From positions 1 through 64,000 of the forward strand of contig NZ_JAJTJP010000001.1 of NCBI RefSeq assembly GCF_021300775.1: 64,000 bases of DNA. The letters are read 5' to 3'. Shown piece by piece: positions 62,490 through 64,000 of this stretch. The notes under the pieces are model-generated. The model was not told where the DNA came from and made no database searches. It saw nothing but the letters and a program-made list of their open reading frames with translations. A program made the translations under genes and the position numbers. Origin of the DNA: Parvimonas micra (GTDB lineage: Bacteria > Bacillota > Clostridia > Tissierellales > Peptoniphilaceae). Position 1 is the stretch's first letter. Every line of letters begins with the position of its first letter.

Positions 62490-63106
62490 TGCAAGTTACA
62501 AATATTAGTTATAGTAAATCTAAAGAAGTTTTTGAAGTAGTTTTTGAAGATGAAACAAAACTTCTTTTGAATTACAATATTTTTGAAAAATACAAAGTTT
62601 CAGTTGACATGGATTTTTCAGAAAATGAAATTCAAGAAATGAAGTATTTTTCAGATATTGAAAGAGCAAAGTCAAGAGCTATTAATTATATTTCAGGAAA
62701 GTTAAAAACAAAATATGAAGTAAGATTAAAGCTTAAAGAGAAAGATTTTACAGAAGATATTATTGATGAAGTTATAGATATTTTAGAAAAAGAAGAATAT
62801 CTTAACGATAGACTTTATTGTGAAGTTTTTATTGAAGATAAAAAACAATTAAATGGTTATGGAAAAAATAAAATAAAATCTTTATTGATACAAAAAGGTG
62901 TTTCAAAAAGCGTGTTTGAAGACTTTTTAGATGAGTTTGAATATGAAGAAGAATTTGACAATGCACTAAAAATGGGTATAAAAAAACTGAACCTATTGTC
63001 TAATGAAGAAGATGTTTTTAAGAAAAAACAGAAGTTAATAAACTATTTAGCTTATAGAGGTTTTAGTTTTGATGTTATAAATGATGTTTTAAGGGAAATT
63101 TTATGA
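62489..63106 (+). CDS. recX: Regulatory protein RecX
   Basis: A 205-residue helical-repeat protein: RAKSRAINYISGKLKTKYEV, KEEYLNDRLYCEVFIEDKK, GKNKIKSLLIQKGVSK and LINYLAYRGFSFDVI. RecX modulates RecA filaments. ATG overlaps the preceding stop; the stop overlaps the GIY-YIG gene by 4 bases. Confidence 0.88.
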   Translation: MQVTNISYSKSKEVFEVVFEDETKLLLNYNIFEKYKVSVDMDFSENEIQEMKYFSDIERAKSRAINYISGKLKTKYEVRLKLKEKDFTEDIIDEVIDILEKEEYLNDRLYCEVFIEDKKQLNGYGKNKIKSLLIQKGVSKSVFEDFLDEFEYEEEFDNALKMGIKKLNLLSNEEDVFKKKQKLINYLAYRGFSFDVINDVLREIL

Positions 63107-63387
63107 TGACTTTTGTATATATGTTAGAGTGTAATGATGGAACTTTTTATACTGGTTATACAACTGATTTAAAAGCTAGAATTGAAAAGCATAACTCAGG
63201 TTGTGGAGCAAAGTATACAAGAGGAAGAACTCCCGTAAAATTACTTTATTTTGAAGTTTATGAAACAAAGTCTGAGGCGCTTAAAAGAGAAATAAAGATT
63301 AAGAAGATGACTAGGTTAAAAAAGGAAAAATTGGTATTAAATTTTGATAAAAGCAAATTTTCTACTTATATGGAAGGTGATGTCTAA
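63103..63387 (+). CDS. GIY-YIG nuclease superfamily protein
   Basis: A 94-residue UPF0213-type protein: FVYMLECNDGTFYTGYTTDL is the GIY-YIG core (VYMLE...YTGYT) and RGRTPVKLLYFEVYETKSEA with ALKREIKIKK follows. Stand-alone domain; physiological substrate unknown. Tandem ATGs at 63103 and 63106. Confidence 0.9.
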   Translation: MMTFVYMLECNDGTFYTGYTTDLKARIEKHNSGCGAKYTRGRTPVKLLYFEVYETKSEALKREIKIKKMTRLKKEKLVLNFDKSKFSTYMEGDV

Positions 63388-64000
63388 TGATTAATAAAAA
63401 CTTATATGAAAAATATAATGATTTAAGAGAAAATTTAGCGGAATTATTACTTTTAAAAGAAGACATTATTTCAATTAGAAATGACTTAGTTTTAGAAGAT
63501 GAGGAAAAGTTTAAGCTTTTATATAAAAAGAATATGGAAAGCCTTGTAAAAATTCAAAAATCTCTTGAAAGAGATGTAATGAATCTTTTTAGGGCAGGAG
63601 AGATATTAAAAACTCTTGAATTTTCAGATAATTTCGTAGATGTAAGTCAAGTCTACACAATTATCGATTCAGAAAATAGAAATAGTAAAAAATTTAACTC
63701 AAATGAAGTTAAAAATTTTGTTGGACTATTTGATGAACTAGATTATGAGGAAAACAAGGGTTGTGATGATGTATTCAAGGCAATTGCAAAGGAAATTTCT
63801 CCTCAAGCAAATAATAAAAATTGGAATAAAGAACTTTGGAAAAAGACGCTAAAAGCAAAAGCTGATGATAGCAAAAGAACAATGAATAAAATATTTAAAA
63901 CAATTGAGGAAGAAAAATTGACTACAAATCCTTTGGATTTTGATATTGATGAGTACTCAGAAAATATTCGTACTTTGGAAAAAAATTTGGAATTCCTTCA
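63387..64000 (+). CDS. Hypothetical coiled-coil protein (cut by the window end)
   Basis: An open frame from ATG 63387, which overlaps the GIY-YIG stop, to the window edge (over 200 residues). It is Lys/Glu-rich and helical, starting MINKNLYEKYNDLREN, with no recognised domain in the visible part. AAGGTGATGTCTA precedes ATG. Confidence 0.6.
   Translation, partial: MINKNLYEKYNDLRENLAELLLLKEDIISIRNDLVLEDEEKFKLLYKKNMESLVKIQKSLERDVMNLFRAGEILKTLEFSDNFVDVSQVYTIIDSENRNSKKFNSNEVKNFVGLFDELDYEENKGCDDVFKAIAKEISPQANNKNWNKELWKKTLKAKADDSKRTMNKIFKTIEEEKLTTNPLDFDIDEYSENIRTLEKNLEFL

Overview
The window is AT-rich, densely coded Firmicute DNA. Gene content and order (ssrA, yicC-gmk-rpoZ-coaBC-priA-def-fmt-rsmB, ecfA1-ecfA2-ecfT, prfB with a programmed frameshift, an mreB homologue, sortase B, LicD proteins, DUF951, Firmicute-type Shine-Dalgarno sites) suggest an anaerobic low-GC coccus of the Tissierellia/Peptoniphilaceae type such as Parvimonas. 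That placement is inferred from content and composition, not from a database search.

Layout. 1-1072: tRNA-Leu, initiator tRNA-Met, queH and tRNA-Arg. 1.1-8.6 kb: cardiolipin synthase, then truA, a THEP1-like NTPase, tadA, an exported DNA/RNA nuclease, a lipoprotein and a two-gene ABC-2 exporter. 8.6-10.8 kb (minus): nicotinate phosphoribosyltransferase and an unknown protein. 11.0-14.3 kb: a zinc ABC importer (znuA with a His/Asp-rich loop, znuC, znuB) plus a lipoprotein with a YcgQ/DUF1980-like end. 14.4-15.8 kb: dihydrofolate reductase behind a duplicated promoter/hairpin, then sortase B. 15.9-21.3 kb: a surface-glycan locus (glycosyltransferase, two LicD proteins, flippase, LicC-like cytidylyltransferase). 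21.5-27.2 kb: ECF transporter core, RqcH, a CCG-domain iron-sulfur protein. 27.2-35.0 kb: a divergent rSAM/selenodomain (ArsS-type) cluster in which arsS contains an in-frame UGA followed by a SECIS-like hairpin, with two associated glycosyltransferases, two VTT membrane proteins, a CMD/AhpD-like protein, a kinase-fold protein with altered catalytic residues, and two rhodanese proteins.

35.0-40.7 kb is the accessory region. It holds two paralogous coiled-coil lipoproteins and a run of small acidic immunity-like genes (four of them paralogues, two nearly identical at DNA level). An orphan Ntox50 toxin tip follows, fused out of frame to a phage minor-capsid fragment, with a small partner gene. 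About 490-500 bp direct repeats lie on either side of the toxin module; each carries a broken phage gene and a predicted small RNA with its own promoter, hairpin and terminator. The region ends at the 3' side of tmRNA (ssrA), a common phage integration target. It looks like a degraded phage-type polymorphic-toxin cassette array.

41-49 kb is a conserved housekeeping operon. 49.6-53 kb has small, probably acquired genes (VOC protein, methyltransferase, DUF2087, GNAT, MFS exporter preceded by a start-stop mini-ORF). 53-55 kb (minus) holds a YhcC-like radical SAM protein and an mreB homologue whose leader contains a terminator-like hairpin. 55.3-64 kb holds a SAF-domain dehydrogenase, a membrane-anchored unknown, DUF3343, MscS, DUF951, nitroreductase, AlkD-like repair protein, an AraC/GyrI-like regulator, prfB, a 31-residue membrane peptide, recX, a GIY-YIG protein and a gene cut by the window end.
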